Shown here: piece by piece, positions 1 to 8,591 of the stretch | Layout: every line of letters begins with the position of its first letter | Numbering within the stretch: position 1 is the first letter of the stretch | NCBI RefSeq assembly: GCF_012113595.1 | Contig: NZ_CP050831.1 | Coordinates: 434,001-498,000, forward strand | Direction: 5' to 3' | DNA: 64,000 nt | Origin: Bacteroides faecium | GTDB taxonomy: Bacteria > Bacteroidota > Bacteroidia > Bacteroidales > Bacteroidaceae | Translations under genes and position numbers: made by a program | The notes under the pieces: model-generated | The model's input: the letters and a program-made list of their open reading frames with translations, nothing else | Told to the model about the DNA's origin: nothing | Database searches by the model: none

Positions 1-2408
1 TTAAAGAATCTCCATTCCGTACCAACTTCAAAAGAAGTACTGATTTCCGGTTTCAAGTCACCACGATGTTCTTTATCGTTCACCTGAATAGCACCCCCTG
101 CCTGTACAATATCGGCAAGACTGGTGATACCGATCGGCAAGTCATTACCAACCTGCGCCCATGAGCCACGTATCTTACTGAATGATATCCATTCGGGCAT
201 TTTCAGCGTCCTGGATAAAATCCATGTCACACCTGCAGATGGATAGAAGAAACCAGAATTTTTACTGTTTGTATTAGCCAGTGTAGACGACCAGTCGTTA
301 CGGGCTGTCAGGTCAAGATAAAGCATTTCGTCCCAACCGAGTTGCGCAGTCGCAAATACCGACTGAATTGTACGTTTAGAGTCGATAGTGTGGGAAATAG
401 CCGCTTTGGAAGTCGATACTACATTCGGAACTGTAAATACATTGGGATGATATAATGAAGCAAGTTTGGAATCAATCATCAGTGAGTTGGCCGTTGTAGC
501 ATTGATACTTGTGCCGACAGCTCCGTTGATAGAAAACTTGTTGAATGTCTTGTTGAACATAGCCATCAAGTCACCGTACACCTGGAAATTCTGACTATCC
601 GACCATACATAGCGGCCATTCATAAGTCCGTCATACGTTCCGGCAATATTCGGAGAGGTGGAAGCATACATCTTATTTTCAAATTTATCACTGACAAAAT
701 CCACATTGCCACGAGCTTGCAAAGTAAACCAGTTATTCACTTTCACATTAGCTGTCAGAGAGGCCATTGCACGGTAACGTTTGTTCCTGTTAGTCACACG
801 GTTCTTTATCCAATAAGGGTTCTGATCCCATTCACTGATTGAGCCATCTTCGTTGGTCACATACCAGTTTTGCAAGTTCATGTTACGATCTGCGTCATAG
901 AGTTCAAAATTATCCCGATAAGGAGTCATATCCATTCCGCGAGGGAAACCATAGATATTCACCAACGGATTGAGGTAATATCCACCGGAAGAAGGACTAT
1001 TCTTGATAGTCTGCGTCATCAGATTCGCATTACCGTCCAGTTTCAGGCGATCATTGAAGAAACTGGCAGTTTCGCGAAAAGTAAGGTTATGTTTCTGAAG
1101 TTTGTTTGAGTCAATGATACCCTTGGCAGTAGTATTCGCATAAGAGAAATAAGTTTGCGATTTATCATTGCCACCCATGAAAGAAACTGTATTGATAGCA
1201 GTCACACCATTACTGAAGAAATTATCTACATTGTTATAATCCGTGAGGTTTCCTTTTTCTCCCCAACTACTGGTTCCTCCTTCCATCCGCCCATATGAGT
1301 TCTGAAACTCCGGCAGACTAATTGCATGGTCTACCGTCAGATTGGAAGAGAAAGTTACTTTCTGCATACCGGCCTTACCTTTCTTGGTAGTAATCAAGAT
1401 AACACCATTGGCTGCCTGTGAACCATAAAGCGCTGCAGCAGAAGCACCTTTCAGAATGCTCATGCTCTCAATATCTTCCGGATTCAGATTGGATACACCA
1501 TCACCTGCATCGCGATTCACGCCGTCATTTTCACCACCCATTACAGTAGCTGTTGATTCTGTACTATTATTGAGCATTGGCACACCGTCAATCACATACA
1601 GAGGCTGGTTATTTCCACTGGCAAAAGCAGAGCGGGCGCCACGAATAGATACTTTGGCAGATCCACCCAGTCCTGCTGCACTTTTAGTAATCTGCACACC
1701 AGCGGTTTTACCAGCCAGTGCGTTAATCATATTCGGGTCTTTGGCACGGGTAAGTTCATCCCCTCCCACTTGCTGGGTAGAATAAGTCAGAGAAGCTTCT
1801 TTCTTCTTGATACCCATAGCGGTAACCACTACCTGTTCCAAAGCCATCGCTTCTTCTTCCATCTTTATATTGAAATTCGTCTGCCCGTTTACAGGAATGC
1901 TCTGCTGTTGATAGCCTACATAGGAAACGTTGAGAACTGCATCGGCAGGAAGCTTCAAAGTAAAGTTACCATCCAAGTCGGTAATGGTTCCGTTCGTCGT
2001 ACCTTTTTCTACAATGCTAGCACCAATAATGCCTTCTCCCCTCGCATCGGTCACAGTACCTTTTACTGTAATTACCTTCTGTTGTTGTGTGGATGCACTA
2101 TTCTCTACGGTCTTGGTCAGCACAATGTTATTGCCTTCCATCACATAATGAACACCCGTACCTTTGAAAGCCCGGTCGAGTATTTCGGATACCGGCTGAT
2201 TGTCGGCAACTACATTAACTACCCGCTTTACATCCACTGTTTGTTTGTTGTAAACGAAGAGGTAATCGGTCTGTGACTCTATCTTGGAGAGTAACTCACT
2301 TACTTTCAGCGTCGAGCGTGGGATGCTGATTTTTGCACTCTGAGAGTATCCATTCTCACAATAAGCTTGAAATGTTACGAACAGAAGAAGGAATAAAGTG
2401 ATCTTCAT
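1..2408 (-). CDS. SusC-like TonB-dependent outer-membrane receptor, 3' part missing
   Basis: An open frame runs from an ATG at 2406-2408 (minus strand) to the left edge without a stop, giving about 802 residues of a protein normally near 1000-1150; the C-terminal barrel strands lie outside the window. It starts with a signal peptide (MKITLFLLLFVTFQAYC), then a STN-type secretin/TonB domain (about 25-80), a carboxypeptidase-regulatory-like beta-sandwich (about 115-190, with GTVTDARGEGIIGASI), and a TonB plug (about 205-330, with YVIDGVPM and the SusC-typical AANGVILITTKKGK). An STN domain in a SusC protein marks receptors that signal through FecR to an ECF sigma factor, and both genes lie upstream on the same strand. 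Role: glycan import across the outer membrane with a SusD partner expected beyond the left edge. The substrate cannot be read from this part. Confidence 0.93.
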   Translation of the reverse strand, partial: MKITLFLLLFVTFQAYCENGYSQSAKISIPRSTLKVSELLSKIESQTDYLFVYNKQTVDVKRVVNVVADNQPVSEILDRAFKGTGVHYVMEGNNIVLTKTVENSASTQQQKVITVKGTVTDARGEGIIGASIVEKGTTNGTITDLDGNFTLKLPADAVLNVSYVGYQQQSIPVNGQTNFNIKMEEEAMALEQVVVTAMGIKKKEASLTYSTQQVGGDELTRAKDPNMINALAGKTAGVQITKSAAGLGGSAKVSIRGARSAFASGNNQPLYVIDGVPMLNNSTESTATVMGGENDGVNRDAGDGVSNLNPEDIESMSILKGASAAALYGSQAANGVILITTKKGKAGMQKVTFSSNLTVDHAISLPEFQNSYGRMEGGTSSWGEKGNLTDYNNVDNFFSNGVTAINTVSFMGGNDKSQTYFSYANTTAKGIIDSNKLQKHNLTFRETASFFNDRLKLDGNANLMTQTIKNSPSSGGYYLNPLVNIYGFPRGMDMTPYRDNFELYDADRNMNLQNWYVTNEDGSISEWDQNPYWIKNRVTNRNKRYRAMASLTANVKVNNWFTLQARGNVDFVSDKFENKMYASTSPNIAGTYDGLMNGRYVWSDSQNFQVYGDLMAMFNKTFNKFSINGAVGTSINATTANSLMIDSKLASLYHPNVFTVPNVVSTSKAAISHTIDSKRTIQSVFATAQLGWDEMLYLDLTARNDWSSTLANTNSKNSGFFYPSAGVTWILSRTLKMPEWISFSKIRGSWAQVGNDLPIGITSLADIVQAGGAIQVNDKEHRGDLKPEISTSFEVGTEWRFF

Positions 2409-2476
2409 AGTCAGTATTATTTGCTTAGATTCTAAACTTTTTGGGCAAAAAAGCCCTTTCAAAGAAATTTTTCTCA

Positions 2477-2572
2477 TATCTTTGCAACGTGTTAAGTTAA
2501 TAAATTGATTAAGGTCGATTTTTGACTGTTTCGAATCGGAAAGTATGGGGGTACTTTCCGATTCTCTTTTCA
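2477..2572 (+). ncRNA. putative DonS-like small RNA antisense to the susC leader
   Basis: In the FecR-SusC gap a plus-strand -7 box TATCTTTG (2477-2484) points away from susC. It is followed by a perfect 13-bp hairpin (2533-2545 with 2552-2564, loop TGGGGG) and a TCTTTT run. The predicted transcript is about 80 nt, from near 2490 to near 2570, and it is complementary to the leader of the minus-strand susC message. No good -33 TTG is visible at 19-21 bp. Known: Bacteroides PULs with sigma/anti-sigma control often carry a cis-encoded RNA of this size and position (DonS) that represses the PUL. The second PUL in this window has the same arrangement at 59108-59226, which strengthens the call. Transcription is inferred. 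Confidence 0.55.
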
Positions 2573-2664
2573 GATAGTGGGGGTTATTGACTGTTATTCA
2601 TAATTCTTATGTTTTTAAGGGTTAGTACTTAATCTAAGGTGTATATTTAATGTGAGCTCATTTT

Positions 2665-3606
2665 TTATTTTATAAAGATGCTGTCTTTTTCGGCACTCAT
2701 GGAATAAGTGAACGGATGATCTTTCTGAATCACTTTAAGTACGTGTTCCACACCATCCTGATCCTTGAATTTACCCGTGCAACGATAATTCAGCACTTTC
2801 GGATTATTCACGATAATCTTCACCTTATAATATTTTTCCAGTTTGCCGAGCAACAGATTAAAGGGAGTATCATCGAAGCAGTATAAACCGTCTTTCCAAC
2901 GGAGATAATCAAAATCCGTAAACCGTTCCTTTCTGAACTTTCCGTCACGGGAAATAAATACCTCGTTCACTCCCAGACGAGTGAGCGGACGTTCACCGCC
3001 ATTTGCGTAGATATCGACAATACCTTCAAGCAAAGTAGTTGTAAATTCGTTGCTTCCCCGGTAAGCGCATACATTAAAATGCGTTCCTACCACTCTCACC
3101 TGATTCGTCTCCGTATTTACATTGAAGGGGATCTCCTTATTTTTCGCCACTTCAAAATAGGCTTCTCCATCCAATTCCACATCTCTCTCATTACGTCCGA
3201 AATCATGGGAATAACTTAATGTGGACTGTGCATTCAACCATACCTTCGTACCGTCCGCCAAAGTAATCTGCGCCCGTTGACCGGCAGGAACCGCCACAGT
3301 TTGCAGATGAGCTTCCTTACCATAATGGTATTCCTTGAACAGGAATCCGCAACTGACTGCCACTACTATGACAGCAGCTATACGGGCACTCCACCTTAAC
3401 ATAGGTAAAATGCGAGTGCCCATTGCCGCCTTCTCTCTCTTATTGTCTGCTTTGGTATTGGTGAAAAGGGCAATATCAAACAGCATACGTTCTTTTTGCA
3501 GTGTCTTCCGGTTTTCCTCGGATTCGTCCACCCAATTAAGAATACGCTTTTCTTCTTCAACAGTAGCGTTGCCCTTAAAATATTTATGTAGTAACTCTTG
3601 GGTCAT
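2665..3606 (-). CDS. FecR-family anti-sigma factor
   Basis: 313 residues. The first 75 or so residues are cytosolic and should bind the ECF sigma factor; one membrane segment (IAAVIVVAVSCGFLF, about 94-108) follows; the periplasmic part carries the FecR domain (about 125-225, with ITLADGTKVWLNAQSTLSY and VELDGEAYFEVAKN) and a C-terminal DUF4974 domain (about 240-313, with FDDTPFNLLLGKLEKYYKVKI). In this family the periplasmic domain senses the STN domain of the cognate SusC and controls the sigma factor through the membrane. The sigma gene lies just upstream at 3712 and the receptor downstream at 2408, the usual order. Function follows from the family and the context. Confidence 0.93.
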   Translation of the reverse strand: MTQELLHKYFKGNATVEEEKRILNWVDESEENRKTLQKERMLFDIALFTNTKADNKREKAAMGTRILPMLRWSARIAAVIVVAVSCGFLFKEYHYGKEAHLQTVAVPAGQRAQITLADGTKVWLNAQSTLSYSHDFGRNERDVELDGEAYFEVAKNKEIPFNVNTETNQVRVVGTHFNVCAYRGSNEFTTTLLEGIVDIYANGGERPLTRLGVNEVFISRDGKFRKERFTDFDYLRWKDGLYCFDDTPFNLLLGKLEKYYKVKIIVNNPKVLNYRCTGKFKDQDGVEHVLKVIQKDHPFTYSMSAEKDSIFIK

Positions 3607-3711
3607 ATGAATTGTCTTTTTCCTGTTAATACTTATAAGAGGTCTTTTTCTCCCCCTTCTATATATAAAACAGGCCAGCCCTAAACAACCCTAACGAAAA
3701 ATGCGATTTTT

Positions 3712-4275
3712 TTATAAAAGAATAGAAATAAGATAATCTTTCAGCTCGGTACGCAGAATTTTCAGTGCTTTAGTCATATGGAACTCCACGCTTTTAAGCG
3801 AAATGCCAAGCTGTTCGGCAATTATTTTGTTGGGAGTATTTTGATAGCGGCTTAGCATAAAAATCTTCCGACTCTGTTCCGGCATATGTTTCAAAGCCTT
3901 TTGCACAATATGCTGTATTTCCGCATTGAAAATAGTATCGGGCTCACAATCTTCCAGTGTAGAAATACGAAGATCGAGTTCACGTTGCCTGTGCGTGTTT
4001 ATTTCTTCCTCAGCACGAAGACGGACTTGCACATGCGCCAGATAATTCAGCGCTTTATTTTTTATAATAGTCAATAGTAGCGCATGCAGATTAGAGTCTT
4101 CCTCCCATTTATCTCTGTTTTCCCACAAAGTTATCATAGATTCCATCAGTATATCTTCCGCTTCCTGCCTATCACGGATGTATGAATAGGCGAATGACAA
4201 GAACTTCTCCTGATTCTCATGGAAGAATTCAGAAAAAAGTTGAACAGAAGATATATTGTTCGATATGTGCATCAC
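3712..4275 (-). CDS. ECF RNA polymerase sigma factor (Bacteroidetes PUL type)
   Basis: 187 residues with sigma-70 region 2 (about 25-90, with FLSFAYSYIRDRQEAEDILMESMITLWENRD) and region 4 (about 125-180, with the helix-turn-helix NKIIAEQLGISLKSVEFHM). It belongs to the PUL-associated sigma family that pairs with a FecR anti-sigma factor, here at 3606. It should direct polymerase to the adjacent susC/susD promoter when the glycan is being imported. The start could be either of two adjacent methionines (4275 or 4272). No TAnnTTTG promoter is obvious just upstream. It is in the same strand and order as FecR and SusC, with a 105-bp gap to FecR. Confidence 0.93.
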   Translation of the reverse strand: MMHISNNISSVQLFSEFFHENQEKFLSFAYSYIRDRQEAEDILMESMITLWENRDKWEEDSNLHALLLTIIKNKALNYLAHVQVRLRAEEEINTHRQRELDLRISTLEDCEPDTIFNAEIQHIVQKALKHMPEQSRKIFMLSRYQNTPNKIIAEQLGISLKSVEFHMTKALKILRTELKDYLISILL

Positions 4276-4349
4276 GCATTAGGTTTAAAGATTGATGTTT
4301 TCTTTCTTTCATACAAAAGAACAGAAACTTTTCCATAAATGCAAAATTT

Positions 4350-4389
4350 AAGACAAAAAAATAGTCCGAAAACTTAGTTTTCGGACTAT
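4350..4389 (-). terminator. Rho-independent terminator of pnp
   Basis: A perfect 13-bp stem (4361-4373 with 4377-4389, loop TTA) is followed, in the minus direction, by a run of seven T. It sits 30 bp past the pnp stop. Confidence 0.85.
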
Positions 4390-4418
4390 CCTTTGTCATA
4401 TAAAAGCTATCACTTTTT

Positions 4419-6545
4419 TTACTTTTTCTCCGGTCTTGGCAACAAAACTTTTCTGGAAAGTTTGAATTTGCCTGTCTTTGGATCGACGTCAATCAGTTTC
4501 ACTTCAATTTCGTCACCTTCCTTGATTCCGGCTTCTTCTACAGTTTCAAGACGTTTCCAGTCAATTTCAGAAATGTGCAGCAAACCGTCTTTGCCCGGCA
4601 AGAATTCGATAAACGCACCGTAAGGCATGATAGAACGAACTTTACCTTTGTACACTTCACCAACTTCAGGAACAGCAACGATTGCTTTAATCATGCGCAT
4701 TGCATCATCAATACATTTCTTGTTTGTTCCGGAAACCTCGATGCGACCCATACCATCAATTTCTTCAATAGTAATCACAGCACCTGTTTCTTCCTGCATA
4801 CCTTGGATGATCTTTCCACCAGGGCCGATCACAGCACCGATGAATTCCTTAGGAATTGTCATCGTTTCGATGCGAGGAGCATGTTCTTTCAAGTCAGCAC
4901 GCGGCTCTGCAATTGTTTCGGTAATCTTATCTAGGATATGCATACGTCCTTCTTTAGCCTGATTCAAAGCATTTTCCAGAATTTCGTAAGACAAACCGTC
5001 TACCTTGATATCCATCTGAGTAGCAGTGATACCGTCTCTTGTTCCGGTTACCTTGAAGTCCATATCACCCAGGTGATCTTCGTCACCAAGAATATCAGAC
5101 AATACAGCATATTTTTCTTCTCCCGGATTCTTAATCAATCCCATAGCGATACCTGATACCGGTTTCTTAATCTTCACACCTGCATCCATCAATGCCAATG
5201 TTCCGGCACATACAGTAGCCATAGAAGAAGAACCGTTGGATTCGAGGATTTCTGAAACGACACGTACTACATATGGATAGTCAGCAGGAATCTGTCCTTT
5301 CAAAGCGCGCCAAGCCAAGTGACCGTGACCGACTTCACGACGACCTACACCACGTTGTGCTTTTGCTTCACCTGTAGAGAAAGGAGGGAAGTTATAATGT
5401 AACAGAAAACGTTCTTTTCCGTGTTCCAGAACATTGTCGATAATCTTTTCGTCGAGTTTGGTACCCAACGTAACAGAAGTCAGTGACTGAGTTTCACCAC
5501 GAGTGAAGATAGCAGATCCGTGAGGACCAGGCAGAGGACCGACCTCACACCAGATAGGACGGATTTCGGTGGTCTTACGACCATCAAGACGCTTACCTTC
5601 GTCAAGGATAGAACGGCGCATTGCCTCTTTTTCTACATCATGATAGTAACGGTCGATCAGCGCAGCCTTTTCTGCCAGTTCTTCTTCAGAGAACTGAGCC
5701 TTGAACTCTTCGCGGATAGCTTCGAAAGCATCAAAACGTTCGTGCTTGTTCTTATTTCCTGAAGCGGCAACAGCATATGCTTTATCGTAACATGCTTCAC
5801 GAACTGCCTTACGCAAATCGTCGTCGTTTACTTCATGGTCATATTCACGTTTCACAGTTTTGCCGACAGCTTCTGTCAACTCCATCTGCACCTTGCAATG
5901 AACCTTGATAGCTTCGTGAGCCACTTTCATTGCTTCCAGCAATTCAGCTTCGGATACTTCATGCATTTCACCCTCTACCATCATGATATTGTCATAAGTA
6001 GCGGCAACCATAAGATCCATATCTGCTTTTTCCAGTTGGTCAAAAGTAGGATTGATAACGAACTGACCATCAATACGTGCTACACGTACTTCAGAGATAG
6101 GTCCGTTGAATGGAATATCTGAAACGGCAAGTGCTGCAGAAGCTGCAAGTCCTGCCAATGCGTCCGGCATATCTACACCATCAGCTGAGAAGAGGATGAT
6201 GTTCACATATACCTCTGCGTGATAATTATCAGGGAACAAAGGACGGAGAGCACGGTCAACGAGACGGCAAGTCAGAATTTCATAATCAGAAGCTCTACCT
6301 TCTCTCTTGGTGAAACCGCCAGGAAAACGGCCGAATGCCGCAAATTTTTCTTTGTACTCTACCTGTAAAGGCATAAAATCTGTTCCGGGAACTGCATCTT
6401 TAGCGGCACAAACAGTAGCTAATAACATGGTGTTGCCCATGCGTAGCATTACAGAACCGTCTGCCTGTTTTGCCAACTTTCCCGTCTCGAGCGTGATGGT
6501 TCTTCCATCTGCCAACTCGATCGTCTTAACAATTGGGTTAATCAT
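4419..6545 (-). CDS. pnp: polyribonucleotide nucleotidyltransferase (PNPase)
   Basis: 708 residues from the ATG at 6543-6545. Phosphorolytic 3'-5' exoribonuclease for RNA turnover in the cytosol. Two RNase PH domains are visible (the first with FGRFPGGFTKREGR, the second with FPPFSTGEAKAQRGVGRREVGHG), separated by an alpha-helical domain, then a KH domain (IGPGGKIIQGMQEETGA) and a C-terminal S1 domain (GEVYKGKVRSIMPYGAFIEFLPG). Length matches the family. A longer frame reaches 6677, but its extra 44 residues are low-complexity and unlike PNPase, and a -7 box TATCTTTG lies at 6586-6593 on the minus strand inside that extension, so transcription probably starts near 6579. The later ATG is therefore the real start. 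Single-gene unit with its own terminator. Confidence 0.97.
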   Translation of the reverse strand: MINPIVKTIELADGRTITLETGKLAKQADGSVMLRMGNTMLLATVCAAKDAVPGTDFMPLQVEYKEKFAAFGRFPGGFTKREGRASDYEILTCRLVDRALRPLFPDNYHAEVYVNIILFSADGVDMPDALAGLAASAALAVSDIPFNGPISEVRVARIDGQFVINPTFDQLEKADMDLMVAATYDNIMMVEGEMHEVSEAELLEAMKVAHEAIKVHCKVQMELTEAVGKTVKREYDHEVNDDDLRKAVREACYDKAYAVAASGNKNKHERFDAFEAIREEFKAQFSEEELAEKAALIDRYYHDVEKEAMRRSILDEGKRLDGRKTTEIRPIWCEVGPLPGPHGSAIFTRGETQSLTSVTLGTKLDEKIIDNVLEHGKERFLLHYNFPPFSTGEAKAQRGVGRREVGHGHLAWRALKGQIPADYPYVVRVVSEILESNGSSSMATVCAGTLALMDAGVKIKKPVSGIAMGLIKNPGEEKYAVLSDILGDEDHLGDMDFKVTGTRDGITATQMDIKVDGLSYEILENALNQAKEGRMHILDKITETIAEPRADLKEHAPRIETMTIPKEFIGAVIGPGGKIIQGMQEETGAVITIEEIDGMGRIEVSGTNKKCIDDAMRMIKAIVAVPEVGEVYKGKVRSIMPYGAFIEFLPGKDGLLHISEIDWKRLETVEEAGIKEGDEIEVKLIDVDPKTGKFKLSRKVLLPRPEKK

Positions 6546-6585
6546 AAAAATTGTTTTATCTATACTTTTTCTTTCAAAATTCCTG

Positions 6586-6593
6586 CAAAGATA
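6586..6593 (-). promoter_or_regulatory. pnp promoter, -7 box
   Basis: TATCTTTG on the minus strand matches the Bacteroidota -7 consensus TAnnTTTG and lies about 40 bp before the pnp ATG. No clear -33 TTG is seen. Confidence 0.55.
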
Positions 6594-6687
6594 TACATTT
6601 ATCGTTGTAATCAGGTGGAAATGAGGTAAAAAGTTAGTTACTAACTGATTTTTTTTCAAAAATAGGATGAAGAACACAGCAAAATGC

Positions 6688-6717
6688 TTTGACTAATCTC
6701 GAAAAGAAGTATATTTG
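6688..6717 (+). promoter_or_regulatory. promoter of the thioredoxin-fold lipoprotein gene
   Basis: TTTG (6688-6691), 18 bp, TATATTTG (6710-6717). It shows that an ATG at 6715 cannot be the start of translation, since it lies within the -7 box. Confidence 0.75.
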
Positions 6718-6741
6718 CATCTCGTAAATAACACACACTAT

Positions 6742-7893
6742 ATGAAAAAGGTTACTTTTGCAGCGCTCGCCGCACTTACTATGACAGCTTGTAGTTCCGG
6801 TCCTAAATTCCAGGTGAACGGGGATGTATCGGGAGCCGACGGTAAAATGCTTTATCTCGAGGCTTCCGGCCTGGAAGGTATTGTTCCGCTCGATTCAGTA
6901 AAACTGAAAGGGGAAGGCACATTCAGCTTCAAGCAACCCCGTCCCGAATCACCCGAATTCTATCGCTTGCGCGTAGACGACAAAGTTATCAACTTTTCTG
7001 TAGACTCCATCGAAACTATTCAGGTCAAAGCACCGTATGTAGATTTCTCTACCGCTTATACCGTGGAAGGTTCGGAGAACAGCAACAAGATAAAAGAACT
7101 GACGCAGAAACAGATTAAGCTTCAGAAAGATGTGGATGATTTGCTGGCTGCACTGCGCAGCAACAAAATCGGACATGATGTCTTTGAAGACAGCCTGGCG
7201 ACACTGCTCAACAATTATAAGGAAGATGTAAAAGTCAACTATATCTTTGCCGCTCCCAACACGGCAGCCGCTTACTTTGCCTTATTCCAGAAGCTCAACA
7301 ATTATCTGATATTCGACCCGTTGAACAATAAAGATGACGTAAAGTGTTTTGCCGCTGTTGCCACGAGTCTCAACAACGCATTCCCGAATGCCGTACGTTC
7401 CAAGAATCTTTATAATATCGTAATCAAAGGAATGAAGAATACACGCCAGCCGCAAGCGAAAGCGTTGGAAATTCCCCAGGAAAAAATCGTAGAAACGGGA
7501 ATTATCGACATCGCCCTTCGCGACGTGAAAGGAAATGTACGCAAACTGACCGACCTGAAAGGTAAAGTCGTGCTGTTAGACTTCTCCGTATTCCAGTCGC
7601 CTGCCGGAGCTCCTCACAACCTGATGCTTCGTGAACTATATAATGAATATGCAAAGAGTGGACTGGAAATCTACCAGGTATCTCTCGACGCGGATGAACA
7701 CTACTGGAAAACATCGGCCGACAACCTCCCCTGGGTGTGTGTACGCGATGGAAACGGGGTATATTCGACGAACGTAGCAGTATATAATGTCCGTCAGGTA
7801 CCATCTATCTTTTTGATTAATCGTAACAACGAATTAAAGCTTCGTGGCGAAGATATCAAGGATTTGGAAGCAGCTGTCAAGTCATTGCTCTAA
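6742..7893 (+). CDS. thioredoxin-fold lipoprotein with DUF4369-like N-terminal domain
   Basis: 383 residues from the ATG at 6742, which lies just after a good promoter. Lipoprotein signal MKKVTFAALAALTMTAC with the lipid-modified Cys at position 17. The N-terminal half (about 20-140) resembles the DUF4369 domain common in Bacteroidetes TlpA-like proteins (VNGDVSGADGKMLYLE, GIVPLDSVKLKGEGTF). The C-terminal 130 residues resemble an AhpC/TlpA thioredoxin fold (LTDLKGKVVLLDFSV, YNVRQVPSIFLINRNNE). The active-site CxxC expected after DFSV is absent: the sequence there is FQSPAGAPHN, so it is unlikely to act as a disulfide oxidoreductase. Anchored in an envelope membrane; the substrate is unknown. 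Confidence 0.88.
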   Translation: MKKVTFAALAALTMTACSSGPKFQVNGDVSGADGKMLYLEASGLEGIVPLDSVKLKGEGTFSFKQPRPESPEFYRLRVDDKVINFSVDSIETIQVKAPYVDFSTAYTVEGSENSNKIKELTQKQIKLQKDVDDLLAALRSNKIGHDVFEDSLATLLNNYKEDVKVNYIFAAPNTAAAYFALFQKLNNYLIFDPLNNKDDVKCFAAVATSLNNAFPNAVRSKNLYNIVIKGMKNTRQPQAKALEIPQEKIVETGIIDIALRDVKGNVRKLTDLKGKVVLLDFSVFQSPAGAPHNLMLRELYNEYAKSGLEIYQVSLDADEHYWKTSADNLPWVCVRDGNGVYSTNVAVYNVRQVPSIFLINRNNELKLRGEDIKDLEAAVKSLL

Positions 7894-7948
7894 GTTGTTA
7901 TAATTTAGCATATTTCTTTTAAATATGTTACATAGCATCATTTTCCAC

Positions 7949-7979
7949 TTGACACGTATCACTTAAAAGGCTATCTTTG
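7949..7979 (+). promoter_or_regulatory. greA promoter
   Basis: TTG (7949-7951), 20 bp, TATCTTTG (7972-7979). A textbook Bacteroidota promoter; transcription should start near 7986, giving a 90-nt leader before greA. Confidence 0.85.
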
Positions 7980-8001
7980 CAAAGAAATAATGAGAAGAGG
8001 G

Positions 8002-8034
8002 TTCCAGCATAGCACATGTTGGAATTCTTTTTTG
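8002..8034 (+). terminator. hairpin terminator inside the greA leader (possible attenuator)
   Basis: A 9-bp stem (8002-8010 with 8016-8024, one G-U pair) is followed by TTCTTTTTTG. It lies between the greA promoter and the greA start, so it should end part of the transcripts early. It could also stop read-through from the upstream lipoprotein gene. Confidence 0.65.
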
Positions 8035-8075
8035 TTTATATGACCATTTAAAACAATTAAAGGAGGAAAAACATC

Positions 8076-8540
8076 ATGGCTTATATGTCAGAAGAAGGTT
8101 ACAAGAAACTGATGGCGGAACTAAAAGAACTGGAAACAGTGGAACGCCCGAAGATCTCTGCGGCAATAGCCGAAGCCAGAGATAAAGGAGACTTGTCGGA
8201 AAATGCAGAGTACGATGCAGCCAAAGAGGCACAAGGTATGTTGGAAATGCGTATCAACAAACTGAAAACGGTGATCGCAGATGCAAAGATCATCGATGAA
8301 TCCAAACTCAAGACTGATTCCGTACAGATCTTAAATAAAGTAGAGCTGAAGAATGTAAAGAATGGAATGAAGATGACATACACCATCGTTTCTGAAAGCG
8401 AAGCTAACCTGAAAGAAGGAAAGATTTCCGTCAACACTCCGATTGCACAAGGTCTGCTTGGCAAGAAGGTGGGTGAAGTAGCAGAAATTACTGTTCCACA
8501 GGGTCAAATTGCATTGGAAGTAGTAAACATATCAATTTAA
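8076..8540 (+). CDS. greA: transcription elongation factor GreA
   Basis: 154 residues, close to the usual 158. GreA enters the RNA polymerase secondary channel and stimulates cleavage of backtracked RNA. The N-terminal coiled coil (about 1-75) carries the acidic tip (GDLSENAEYDAAKEAQ, with D and E positions conserved), and the C-terminal FKBP-like domain ends with IAQGLLGKKVGEVAEITVPQG. A strong Shine-Dalgarno-like AAAGGAGG lies 10-15 bp before the ATG, which is uncommon in Bacteroides. It has its own promoter and a leader hairpin. A HIT gene follows 51 bp downstream after a weaker hairpin. Confidence 0.97.
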   Translation: MAYMSEEGYKKLMAELKELETVERPKISAAIAEARDKGDLSENAEYDAAKEAQGMLEMRINKLKTVIADAKIIDESKLKTDSVQILNKVELKNVKNGMKMTYTIVSESEANLKEGKISVNTPIAQGLLGKKVGEVAEITVPQGQIALEVVNISI

Positions 8541-8543
8541 TGT

Positions 8544-8577
8544 TAAGGCAGGTCTTCAAGTAAGGCTTGCCTTATTT
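8544..8577 (+). terminator. weak terminator hairpin after greA
   Basis: Imperfect inverted repeat (AAGGCAGGTCT with AGGCTTGCCTT) followed by ATTTTATC, directly after the greA stop. Read-through into the HIT gene is likely. Confidence 0.5.
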
Positions 8578-8591
8578 TATCAATAAAAGTT

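Noticed and set aside
4419..6677. 752-residue version of PNPase
   Set aside because: The extra 44 N-terminal residues lie over the promoter and are not PNPase-like; the 708-residue form from 6545 is normal.
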